Shown: positions 43,760-51,444 of the stretch, in pieces
How the letters are laid out: each line of letters opens with the position of its first letter
Numbering within the stretch: position 1 is the stretch's first letter
Origin: Prevotella sp.
Lineage (GTDB): Bacteria > Bacteroidota > Bacteroidia > Bacteroidales > Bacteroidaceae
DNA length: 64,000 nt
Assembly (NCBI GenBank): GCA_017474515.1
Contig: JAFVHN010000098.1
Coordinates: forward strand, 35,961-99,960
Direction: 5' to 3'
Program-made: the position numbers and the translations under genes
The notes under the pieces: model-generated
The model's input: only the letters and a program-made list of their open reading frames with translations
What the model was told of the DNA's origin: nothing
Database searches by the model: none

Positions 43760-45496
43760 TTATTCCGTGGTTTTCTTCTTTCCAAATTCCGGGTCTATTT
43801 TAATGAAGGCACAAACGGCAAAGGTGGCCAGGCAGCAAATGATGGTCCAAACGAAGAAATGCCGGTAGCCGATGGTTTCCTGCAGCCACCCGGCCATCAT
43901 GCCGGGAAGCATCATTCCAAGGGCCATGAAGCCCGTGCAGATGGCATAGTGCGACGTCTTGTGCTCGCCTTCCGAAAAATAAATCAGGTAGAGCATGTAG
44001 GCCGTGAAGCCGAAGCCATAGCCGAACTGCTCGAGGAACACACATACGTTGACCGCCAGCATGCTCACTTCAGAAGCATAGCTGAGGTAAACATACACGA
44101 GGTCGGGAATGGTGATGGCGCAAACCATTGGCCACAGCCACTTCTTCAGGCCGTCGCGTGCTGCCACGATGCCGCCGAGGATGCCGCCGATGGTAAGTCC
44201 GAAAATGCCCACGGCGCCATAGACAAAGCCCACCTGTCCGGTGGTGAGGCCCAGGCCGCCGGCATCTTGCGGGTCGAGCATGAAGGGGTTGATGAGCTTC
44301 ACCAGCTGCGCCTCGGGCAGGCGGTAGAGAAGCATGAAGAGAATGGCCACCACGATATGTTTTTTCTGGAAGAAACTCTTGAAGGTGGCCAGAAATTCTT
44401 TCAGCAGGTTGCCGGCGGTGACGTTGCGGGCGGCATGGTCGCTGGCCGGTCGCGGCAACTGCCATGCGTGGTAAATGCTCATGCACAGGAAGAAAACCGA
44501 CAGCACGATAAACACCAGCATCCACGCCAGTGGAATGTTCCCCGACACCCCTTCGAACACGGCTGCCGTCTCGCCCTTGATGTTCTTGTCAATGTGGAAG
44601 AGCAGGTGTGCGGGGCGGTCCCAGTTGTCTTCGGTGAAAACAAATCGTGTGGGCATCGCGTTTTGTTCCAGTTTGATGCTTTGGTCGCCCGACTTGAATT
44701 TCACGTTGAGCACGATTTCCTCCCCCTTCTGTGGCTTTTCCGACAAGCTGACGGCGGCCATGATTGTGCGGTCGGCGGCTGCCGCCACTTGTCGTTTCTC
44801 TTCGCCGAAATGCGTGCGCAGGTAGTTGGTGAGCTGCGACGGCTTTTCCTCTGCCTTCACGGTCTTTACGTCGTCGGCTGTTGTGGTGTCTTCGGTGGCT
44901 GTTGTGATGATGAAATGCTGTCCGCTGGCCTGTGGCGAAATGTCGCTCACCACGGCCGTCTGTTGAGAAGCGTTCACCTGCAACAGTGCGGGTTCCAGTC
45001 CACTGCCCGTTTCCACCAGTCCCGCCAGTATGACCAACAGCCCCTGTCCCACGATGGTAGCAATGCGGTATGCCGTGCTGCGTATGCCCACGAAGAACGA
45101 CTGCTCGTGGTCCGACAGCCCGTGCATATAGAAACCGTCGGCGGCAATGTCGTGGGTGGCCGAAGTGAAGGCCACCAGCCAGAAGGCCGCCAGCGTGAGT
45201 TGGAAGAACAAGGTTGTTGGGATGGAAAAAGCGATGGCCGCGAAGCCGAGTGCCAGCACCCATTGCATGGTGACAATCCACCATCGCTTGGTCTTCAGCA
45301 GGTCAACAAATGGGCTCCAGAAGGGCTTGATGACCCACGGCAGGTATAGCCACCCCGTATAGAGTGCAATGTCGGTATTTGAAATACCGAGCCGTTTGTA
45401 CATAATGACGGTGATGGTCATTACTGCCACGTATGGCAGTCCCTCGGCAAAGTATAGCGACGGCACCCATGACCACGGGCTTTTGCTTGCTTTCAT
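43760..45496 (-). CDS. AmpG-like MFS transporter with large soluble insert
   Basis: The 578-residue transporter begins SPWSWVPSLYFAEGLPYVAV and has the AmpG-type KPFWSPFVDLLKTKRWWI loop and SATHDIAADGFY. Between two membrane spans, at residues about 165-320, lies a soluble insert of about 155 residues (from SGLEPALLQV to AAVFEGVSGN). It contains a beta-rich Calx-beta-like stretch (KPQKGEEIVLNVKFKSG, MPTRFVFTEDNWDRP). AmpG proteins are about 490 residues in enterobacteria and lack this insert. It is one base from the downstream paralog, so the two transporters are translated together. Confidence 0.87.
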   Translation of the reverse strand: MKASKSPWSWVPSLYFAEGLPYVAVMTITVIMYKRLGISNTDIALYTGWLYLPWVIKPFWSPFVDLLKTKRWWIVTMQWVLALGFAAIAFSIPTTLFFQLTLAAFWLVAFTSATHDIAADGFYMHGLSDHEQSFFVGIRSTAYRIATIVGQGLLVILAGLVETGSGLEPALLQVNASQQTAVVSDISPQASGQHFIITTATEDTTTADDVKTVKAEEKPSQLTNYLRTHFGEEKRQVAAAADRTIMAAVSLSEKPQKGEEIVLNVKFKSGDQSIKLEQNAMPTRFVFTEDNWDRPAHLLFHIDKNIKGETAAVFEGVSGNIPLAWMLVFIVLSVFFLCMSIYHAWQLPRPASDHAARNVTAGNLLKEFLATFKSFFQKKHIVVAILFMLLYRLPEAQLVKLINPFMLDPQDAGGLGLTTGQVGFVYGAVGIFGLTIGGILGGIVAARDGLKKWLWPMVCAITIPDLVYVYLSYASEVSMLAVNVCVFLEQFGYGFGFTAYMLYLIYFSEGEHKTSHYAICTGFMALGMMLPGMMAGWLQETIGYRHFFVWTIICCLATFAVCAFIKIDPEFGKKKTTE

Positions 45497-45516
45497 TTCG
45501 ATAGTGTTTTTTTAAA

Positions 45517-45765
45517 GGAGTTTAGGAGTTTAGGAGTTCAGACGTTTAGAAGTTTAGGAGTTTAGAAGTTTAGGAGTTTAGGAGTTTAGACAATACTTAT
45601 GGCGGCAGCAAATTCTTCACTTTTAGCCTACCCCCGGCCCCTCCCGTAAGGAGGGGAGCCTTTGGGCCGTACGTCTTCCCCCTAAGGGGGGACATGAGGG
45701 GGGCCTTCACTCTTCACTTAAAAGATTTTTCACTCTTCACTTTTCACTCTTCACTTAAAAACCTC
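45517..45765. repeat. Intergenic mosaic repeat
   Basis: An array of about eight AGGAGTTTAG/AGAAGTTTAG decamers leads to ACAATACTTATGGCGGCAGC. Then come CCCCTCCCGTAAGGAGGGG, CCCCCTAAGGGGGGACATGA with GGGGGGCC, and TTCACTCTTCACTT runs up to the stop of the fusion gene. It separates the transporter pair from the fusion gene, and its hairpins could end the fusion transcript. Confidence 0.8.
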
Positions 45766-45766
45766 T

Positions 45767-48700
45767 TCATTTATATATTCTCTTTATTTCCGCCCCCTTG
45801 TAGTAGTGCAGGAGGATTTCGTCATATCGGTATCCTTTCTCTCCCATCACGGCGGCCCCTATCTGGCACAGCCCTACGCCGTGCCCCCATCCCTTGCCGT
45901 TGAGAGTGATTTTTCCGGGAATGCCGTTCACGATGTCTTCATAGCACACGTCGAAACAGCTGCTCAGCAGGTGCGTGCTGCTCAGTGCACGCCGTATTTC
46001 CAGCTCCTTGCCGATGGTGAACTGCCGTTCGGTGCCCACTATCTTCAGGCGGCTGATGCGCCCGCTCTTTCCGCGTTCCAGGGGTTCCAGCCTCACTATC
46101 TCCCCCAGGTTCATTTTCAGCTTCTCCTCAAGCAGTTCCTGCAGCTCTTCCTGCCGCAGCGTCACCGTCCATTGGTAGAAGTCGGTGGTGGCCTGGTCGT
46201 AGTCGTTGAGCACCTGCCGCAGTATGTTCCTGTCGTCGGTATGGCAGAAGGGGTCGCCGCCCTCGGTTGCCGCATCTTCCACCGACACGAGGTAGGGCTT
46301 CGGCGTGTCTTCCCAGCAGTACTGGAACTCCTCCGTCCTTCCGCCGCAGCATTTGCTGAACCTGGCGTCGCATATTTCGCCGCCGTAGCTCAGTATCTGC
46401 CCCCGCGTGGCTTTTATGGCCTCTGCCACATGGCTGTTCTCGGCCATCGTGATGCCCTGGTAGCGCTGGCAGTGGTCGTCGGCGCAGACGTCGAAGATGG
46501 TGTGGTCGTCGCGGTCGTACCACCTCACCAGCTCGTCGTCTTTCTTCACGAACGAGAAGAACCCTCCGCCGCCGGCCTCCTGTGTGCGCCGTTTCTCCAT
46601 CTGTGCCAGCAGCCAGCTGCGCGAGATGACGGCGTGCGCCTTCAGGAACTCCATCGCCGACGTGGCGCGCATCTCGCTCGAGATGACGCTGGTGAGGTAG
46701 CTCTCCACGGGCAGCTCGTTGATGACGCATATCTTGTCGGCCTCCACCACCAGCTGCAGCGAGCCGCGGAATGTCTGCGCCTGCTTCTGCTCCCAGTGGA
46801 AATTGATGCCTATGGTCACGTCGTCGATGGTGAACGACGCCTCTTTCTGCAGCGGCGTGAAGCGCAGCTCGCGGTATTGTGCGCCGTTCCACCTGATGCC
46901 GCCTTCCGAGAACTCCACCGTCTGCCGCCCCTCCACGGGATTGCCTTTCGCCGTATGCGGGCCGTTCAGCGTGAAGCTGATTTTCTCCGACGTGATGATG
47001 CCCACCTGCACGGTCGGCTCCTTATATTGCAGCCGCTGTGCAATGTTCCCCCGTGCCGTGGCATCCGCCATCCTGATGCGTTCCGCCAGCTGTTTGGTCT
47101 CCTCCTCGTTGAGGCTCACCTCCTGCAGTATGTCGCTGGCTTTCTCGGCCGTCATGTTTTCAAAGTCCTCCTTTCGTGGCGTGATAATCAGCCCCGCCAT
47201 GTCGAGCGCTCCGGGACTTACCATCACCTGCCGCTCACCGCTGTAGTAGTAGCAGTCGGGGCGGTGCTTTTTCCTGAGGAACACCACGCTGAGCAGTTCG
47301 TCTGCGGCTTTCCACGCCACGATGTTCATCATGGGCTCTTCGCCGTTTCCCTGCCTCTCCATGGCGTTGTATGCCAGTTGCCACAGCTTTTCTCCGCCCT
47401 CCCTTGTGCGGCTTCTTATAATCAGTGCTGCCGAGGGCATGCCGCCCGCAATCAGTATGCCGTCGCCGCCCTCGCGCTCCACCACGGGAGTGAGGTTTCT
47501 CGATAGCCGCTGCCAATGGCGCTGCAGGGGCACCACGCCGCTCGTCCCCGCCTGCAGGTGGCCGTGGTCGGGAGCGCTCGCCCCGCACTGCGGCCCGTTG
47601 TAGAACACGGTCATCGCGGGGTATTTCTCTATGAACCGCAACATGTCGCCGTACATCCCCCTGATGTCCTGCGCCACGTGTTTCTTCATGGCTATGGTGA
47701 AGTGCATGGGCAGAATGGGGAAGGGGTTCACCAGCAGCTCGTATTTCCCCCAGAGGTCTTTCGCCAGCTGCTCCCCCGGCCGGTTTTCGCGGCACAGGAA
47801 GCAGGGCCTCGCCGCCAGCGCCTGCCGGTCGGTTTTCGCCGCCGTTGACACCATGCGCGCGGGGTTGTGCTGCACCGTCAGCGCCATGTCGCCCGCCGCC
47901 AGCTCCTTTGTCTCCACGTCGGCCAGCGCGCGGTAGTTCTCCCTCGCCGCCGCCCATGTCTCCGTCTGCCTGCGGAAGAAGCGCGTCAGGGCGTCGCTCC
48001 ACGGCCCCGTGTCGCGTCCCTTCGCCATCTGCTGCCTGGCCATGATTTCCATGGTGCGCAGCCGGTCCTTGTAGAGGTTGTTGGCGTTGATGCGGTCGGT
48101 GGTCAGCGCGGCGTCGCTGTTGCCTCCCCAGCGGCGGCACAGATACAGTTCCTTGTATATTCTCCCTATGCGCCATTTGCGGCTGAAGGCCAGGCCCGCC
48201 GCATAGTCCTCGCCATAGCTGGTGTTGGGCAGCGCCATCTCGCGCAGCAGGGGGGTGAAGAAGGCTCTCGGCGCTCCCAGGCCGTTGATGCGCAGCGCGT
48301 TGTTCGCGCCGTTCTCGTCGGTCCATTCGCTGTGGCTGATCAGCCCAGGCGGCAGCGTGTTCAGGTCGAAGTCGCACATCCGGTAGGAGCCTATCACCAT
48401 GGCCGCCCGCTGCGCGTAGAAGGCGTCAACTATCTCCTGCACCGTGTGGGGCGAGCTGTACAGGTCGTCGCTGTCCAGCTGTATGGCGAAGCGCCCGCAG
48501 CGGTCGTCGCCCACCGCTGTGTTCCAGCAGCCACCGATGCCCAGGTCGGTGCGCCGCGGCACGATGTGAACGAGGCGGTCGCCGCGCCCCGCCGCCGCCT
48601 CCCTCTCACAGAGGGCCTCTATGATGTCGGTGGTGCCGTCGGTGCTATGGTTGTCCACCACTATCACGTTCATCCTGCACCGCGTCTGCTGCCCCAAGGC

Positions 48701-49528
48701 GCTCTCCACGGCGTCGCCGATGGTCTTCGCGCGGTTATATACGGGAATGATTACCGAGGCCTCCACGTCGAACGGCTGCTCGCCGAAGTCGGGCTCGGCG
48801 CGCCCGCCGCCGTCCACCAGGGCCCCTGTTTCGCGCAGGTGGGCGGTCACGGCGCGCTCCATCTCCGCCTGCACCTCCCTGTTGGCGGGGTTCACATAGT
48901 CGAACTGCTTCACGCCGCTGGCGCGCAGGTCGCTCTCCTCCTCGGTGTATAGCAGCTCGTCGAGGTGGAAAATGGTGCCGCGGCGGCTCAGCCAGAGGCG
49001 CAGGGCATAGAGGGCGGCGTAGCGGTAGCCGCCGGTGGCCGCCGCCGCACTGTCGCCGGTGGTCGCCGCGCCGCCTTTCGCGGCTTTTGCGGTGCCCGCC
49101 GCCGCAGGGTCTTCTCCCGTGGCGGCCAGCAGCGGCGCCCTCACCAGCACCACGCTGCCCATGTCGAAGTCGTCGCGCACGCTGCCCGCCTGGTAGTCGA
49201 CGACGCGGTGGACCACCGCCGCTCCGTTCTCCACCTGCCAGCGGTCGCCATACACCATGGCGGCGCCCGTCTCCTCGGCGGCGCGCACCATGCGCGCCAC
49301 GGCCTGCGCGCACAGCGTAACGCCCTCCCTGAGCACCAGCAGCGAATAGTCGGCACCGGCGGCATGGCGCAGCAGCGAGCCCACCGCCGCACTGTCGGCC
49401 AGCAGGCCCCAGCGGCCTTCCACCACCGTCACGCCGTTCACCACGTCGCTGTCTCCCAACTGCTCGCGAAGGCGCACCGCCGCGCAAGCGCTGCCCACAA
49501 AGCAGCACGTTCTTATGCCTGATTTCAT
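45767..49528 (-). CDS. Glycosyltransferase - HIT-like (DUF4922) - SpoIID/LytB fusion protein
   Basis: The 1,253-residue protein joins three kinds of module. Residues 1-245 look like a degenerate GT-A fold ([43 protein letters not shown]). Residues 255-490 are an intact GT2 domain ([26 protein letters not shown] and the metal-binding LDSDD). Residues about 550-800 are the HIT/GalT-like DUF4922 domain, with a Cys pair in [23 protein letters not shown] and the catalytic-type PDHGHLQAG. Residues 840-1253 are SpoIID/LytB ([15 protein letters not shown], ending [15 protein letters not shown]). No signal peptide or membrane span is visible, although SpoIID proteins are normally outside the membrane. 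The ATG at 49528 was preferred to an upstream GTG because a good promoter overlaps that extension. Its role is unknown; the AmpG-like neighbours suggest cell-wall fragment metabolism. Confidence 0.85.
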   Translation of the reverse strand: MKSGIRTCCFVGSACAAVRLREQLGDSDVVNGVTVVEGRWGLLADSAAVGSLLRHAAGADYSLLVLREGVTLCAQAVARMVRAAEETGAAMVYGDRWQVENGAAVVHRVVDYQAGSVRDDFDMGSVVLVRAPLLAATGEDPAAAGTAKAAKGGAATTGDSAAAATGGYRYAALYALRLWLSRRGTIFHLDELLYTEEESDLRASGVKQFDYVNPANREVQAEMERAVTAHLRETGALVDGGGRAEPDFGEQPFDVEASVIIPVYNRAKTIGDAVESALGQQTRCRMNVIVVDNHSTDGTTDIIEALCEREAAAGRGDRLVHIVPRRTDLGIGGCWNTAVGDDRCGRFAIQLDSDDLYSSPHTVQEIVDAFYAQRAAMVIGSYRMCDFDLNTLPPGLISHSEWTDENGANNALRINGLGAPRAFFTPLLREMALPNTSYGEDYAAGLAFSRKWRIGRIYKELYLCRRWGGNSDAALTTDRINANNLYKDRLRTMEIMARQQMAKGRDTGPWSDALTRFFRRQTETWAAARENYRALADVETKELAAGDMALTVQHNPARMVSTAAKTDRQALAARPCFLCRENRPGEQLAKDLWGKYELLVNPFPILPMHFTIAMKKHVAQDIRGMYGDMLRFIEKYPAMTVFYNGPQCGASAPDHGHLQAGTSGVVPLQRHWQRLSRNLTPVVEREGGDGILIAGGMPSAALIIRSRTREGGEKLWQLAYNAMERQGNGEEPMMNIVAWKAADELLSVVFLRKKHRPDCYYYSGERQVMVSPGALDMAGLIITPRKEDFENMTAEKASDILQEVSLNEEETKQLAERIRMADATARGNIAQRLQYKEPTVQVGIITSEKISFTLNGPHTAKGNPVEGRQTVEFSEGGIRWNGAQYRELRFTPLQKEASFTIDDVTIGINFHWEQKQAQTFRGSLQLVVEADKICVINELPVESYLTSVISSEMRATSAMEFLKAHAVISRSWLLAQMEKRRTQEAGGGGFFSFVKKDDELVRWYDRDDHTIFDVCADDHCQRYQGITMAENSHVAEAIKATRGQILSYGGEICDARFSKCCGGRTEEFQYCWEDTPKPYLVSVEDAATEGGDPFCHTDDRNILRQVLNDYDQATTDFYQWTVTLRQEELQELLEEKLKMNLGEIVRLEPLERGKSGRISRLKIVGTERQFTIGKELEIRRALSSTHLLSSCFDVCYEDIVNGIPGKITLNGKGWGHGVGLCQIGAAVMGEKGYRYDEILLHYYKGAEIKRIYK

Positions 49529-49549
49529 TTTCTCACATTTTAAATGCTG

Positions 49550-49581
49550 CAAAATTAAAAAAACTTTCTTGTTCACACAAA
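49550..49581 (-). promoter_or_regulatory. Promoter of the fusion gene
   Basis: Minus-strand TAATTTTG (49557-49550) with TTTG (49581-49578) and a 20-nt spacer. The leader is about 15 nt. The stretch 49582-50021 upstream holds no gene and no recognised element. Confidence 0.65.
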
Positions 49582-50021
49582 TATAATCTCGTATATCAAG
49601 TTAAAAGAAGTTAAGGGGGCAACCGGGACAATGGCATTGAGGGCTTATTGAGGAAAATGCAATATGTGTTTTGGGGGATTTTGGGGATGTTTTTGAGTTT
49701 TGCCTTTAACACCCAACGGCGGTGGTCTTGTCTCTTTCATGTTTGCAAAGGTGCGAAACCCTGCAAGGTGTTGTTTTTCAGTAAATTGCAGATAATAGTT
49801 GAAAAGAGAAAATGATGCGGTAAGCGTATTGATGTGGTGGGAATGACGAAGCGGAAAGAGCACAAATCATGCGTTTTTATATGCCATAAAAGGCCATTTT
49901 TTGCACGGAAAACGACGTTTTTCCACCCTTTGGAAGTGATAAAAATACGTCTTCTGCGGCTTTTTTCACCATAAAAAGCCGCGCGCAGCAGCGTGTTTTT
50001 GCCGTGGCGCGTGAGCATAGT

Positions 50022-50117
50022 GCCGTCTTACGCTCCTCGATTTGCCGTTTTACGCCCCTCGATTTGCCGTTTTACGCTCCTCGATTTGCCGTCTTACGCT
50101 CCTCGATTTGCCGTCTT
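50022..50117. repeat. 22-bp tandem repeat, four units
   Basis: Four perfectly spaced units of GCCGTCTTACGCTCCTCGAT plus TT begin at 50022, 50044, 50066 and 50088, and a partial fifth follows. Units differ at only one or two bases. There are no spacers, so it is not a CRISPR array. Confidence 0.93.
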
Positions 50118-50154
50118 CATAAGAGCGTACAACAGGAGAGCAAATAGGCGCAAT

Positions 50155-50319
50155 AGGAGCCGACGCCTCCGAGCGTCGGAGTAACTAAAAAAACAGCCCG
50201 ACACATACGAGAAAAATATATACTCCGACGCTTGGAAGCGTCGGCTCCTATCTGCGTCGGCTCCTATCTGCGTCGGCTCTGATTCGTGTCGGCTCCTATG
50301 CGTCGGAGTTACTAAAAAC
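50155..50319. repeat. Inverted and tandem GCGTCGG repeats
   Basis: AGGAGCCGACGCC...GCGTCGGAGTAACTAAAAA (50155-50191) is matched in inverse by ACTCCGACGCTTGGAAGCG with TCGGCTCCT (50222-50249). It is matched directly by ATGCGTCGGAGTTACTAAAAA (50298-50318). In between are four 16-bp tandem units GCGTCGGCTCCTATCT (from 50238). The arms could form strong hairpins on either strand, possibly ending the DUF4248 transcript. Confidence 0.85.
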
Positions 50320-50341
50320 CTTGCCCGGCGCATGCCGCCGT

Positions 50342-50551
50342 TCAAGGCTCTCCCAAGTATCGCATAATAGCTTCCACTTGTCGCGGGGTGAAAACGCGTT
50401 GTCGTCCATCGTACCCAAGTTTTTGAAGTTCCTCCCTGAGTTCCCGGTTGTGGTTAATCCATCGGCGGAGACATGACCAGGCGGATGAGGGCTGGAGGTG
50501 GGGGAGGTACTTCATGGCCAGCTCCGTGCGCCCTTGTGCGCGGTGTTCCAC
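50342..50551 (-). CDS. DUF4248 domain protein
   Basis: This small protein of about 70 residues matches the Bacteroidales DUF4248 pattern: QGRTELA, SSAWSCLRRWINHN and VFTPRQVEAIMRYLGEP at the C-terminus. The family is often encoded beside HU-like DNA-binding proteins, as here, where it is divergent from one. Three starts are possible. An ATG at 50599 lies upstream of a TACCTTTG promoter box (50564-50557). A GTG at 50551 follows that box directly and keeps the conserved GRTELA. An ATG at 50515 would lose it. I chose the GTG; the mRNA would then be nearly leaderless. Function is unknown, possibly DNA binding. Confidence 0.72.
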   Translation of the reverse strand: MEHRAQGRTELAMKYLPHLQPSSAWSCLRRWINHNRELREELQKLGYDGRQRVFTPRQVEAIMRYLGEP

Positions 50552-50556
50552 GGTGG

Positions 50557-50564
50557 CAAAGGTA
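50557..50564 (-). promoter_or_regulatory. -7 promoter box of the DUF4248 gene
   Basis: Minus-strand TACCTTTG lies 5 nt before the GTG start. A matching -33 element is not clear. Confidence 0.45.
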
Positions 50565-50636
50565 ACAATAATTTTCCGAAACAGCAAGAAAACGTGCATA
50601 ATTGTATATAACGCGCGCGCTTTCCGCGCGTATGCG

Positions 50637-50644
50637 TATATTTG
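50637..50644 (+). promoter_or_regulatory. -7 promoter box of the HU-like gene
   Basis: TATATTTG lies 44 nt before the ATG at 50689. It follows an alternating ACGCGCGCGC tract and a GCGCG...CGCGCG pairing (50612-50630) that might act as a local structural element. Confidence 0.5.
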
Positions 50645-50688
50645 CAGTGTGAATTGTTCCTTTATGTTTAACTAAATCTCTGAATGTT

Positions 50689-51165
50689 ATGGCAGTGTTT
50701 TACAAACTCTCCAAGTGCAAAATCGAGGGCAACAAGAGCGAGAACAAATGGTTCGGCCATCTGGCTTCTCTCGGCAAGATTAGCTATCGCGACCTGTGCA
50801 AGCACATCAGCGACCACAACTCGCCCTACGGCTATGATACCATCATGGCCGTGGCCCTGAAGCTTCAGGAGTGCATCCTCGAGAAGCTCAACGAGGGCTA
50901 CAAGGTGGAGTTCGGTGAACTGGGCACCTTCTACTACCAGCTGAAGTCGAAGCCCAGCGACGATGTCACCAGCTTCTCTGCTCAGGAGCACATCGGCAAC
51001 ATCTACCTGCGCTTCTCGCCTCGCAAGGACAGCATCACCGACCTGAGTTCCAAGACTCTCCGCAAGAAAACTGTGCTCCGCGACATCAACACCCTCACGG
51101 CTGAGGATGCCTATGAGGCGCTGAAAACGGAGAATCAGAACGCTCAGGAAGGCGACGGGCTTTAA
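50689..51165 (+). CDS. HU-like DNA-binding protein (HU-HIG family)
   Basis: The 158-residue protein fits the long Bacteroidales HU family: start AVFYKLSKCKIEGNKSENKWF, helices ISYRDLCKHISDHNSPYGYDT and the GYKVEFGELGTFYYQLKSKP beta-arm that inserts in the DNA minor groove. A family-typical C-terminal extension (LRKKTVLRDINTLTAEDAYE) follows. It is longer than canonical HU (90 residues), as expected for the group. It is followed 9 nt later by a small membrane protein. Such cassettes with DUF4248 are frequent in Bacteroidales genomes; their role is unclear. Confidence 0.93.
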   Translation: MAVFYKLSKCKIEGNKSENKWFGHLASLGKISYRDLCKHISDHNSPYGYDTIMAVALKLQECILEKLNEGYKVEFGELGTFYYQLKSKPSDDVTSFSAQEHIGNIYLRFSPRKDSITDLSSKTLRKKTVLRDINTLTAEDAYEALKTENQNAQEGDGL

Positions 51166-51174
51166 CCATGAGCC

Positions 51175-51384
51175 ATGAAGAAGGTGACTTTTCGTGAATG
51201 GTGCTCCGGCTTCTCGCTGGTAACGGCGTTTCTGCTTTCAGCAGTGAACATGTTTCTGCCGCCGGTGGGCGACATCAGCGAAACCGTGCTGTGGTACACG
51301 GCACAGGCTTTCTTCTTCGCCGGAGCAGGGCTCGGCATCGACGTGATGATTGACCGCAAAATCAAGCAAAGGGACGGGGAATAA
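51175..51384 (+). CDS. Small two-helix membrane protein
   Basis: The 69-residue protein has a short basic N-terminus (KKVTFREWCSG), a first hydrophobic segment (FSLVTAFLLSAVNMFLPPVG), a second (VLWYTAQAFFFAGAGLGIDVM) and a charged tail (DRKIKQRDGE). It starts 9 nt after the HU gene, so it is almost certainly co-transcribed, and its stop lies inside the terminator. I do not recognise a named family. The position matches where small membrane peptides follow HU genes in other Bacteroidales. Confidence 0.78.
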   Translation: MKKVTFREWCSGFSLVTAFLLSAVNMFLPPVGDISETVLWYTAQAFFFAGAGLGIDVMIDRKIKQRDGE

Positions 51385-51401
51385 TCCCGCCCCTTTTTTT
51401 T
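51371..51401 (+). terminator. Terminator of the HU-like operon
   Basis: GGGACGGGGA pairs with TCCCGCCCC around an ATAA loop that includes the stop codon, followed by eight T. Confidence 0.85.
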
Positions 51402-51444
51402 GTTTTTTTGTTTTTTTGCAAAAAGCGACTCCTTCACCCCCGTT

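Noticed and set aside
49529-49576. GTG start 16 codons upstream for the fusion protein
   Set aside because: The promoter TAATTTTG at 49557-49550 lies within this extension, so the mRNA would begin after the GTG.
50022-50117. Possible CRISPR array
   Set aside because: Repeats are contiguous 22-bp units with no spacers, and no cas genes are present in the window.
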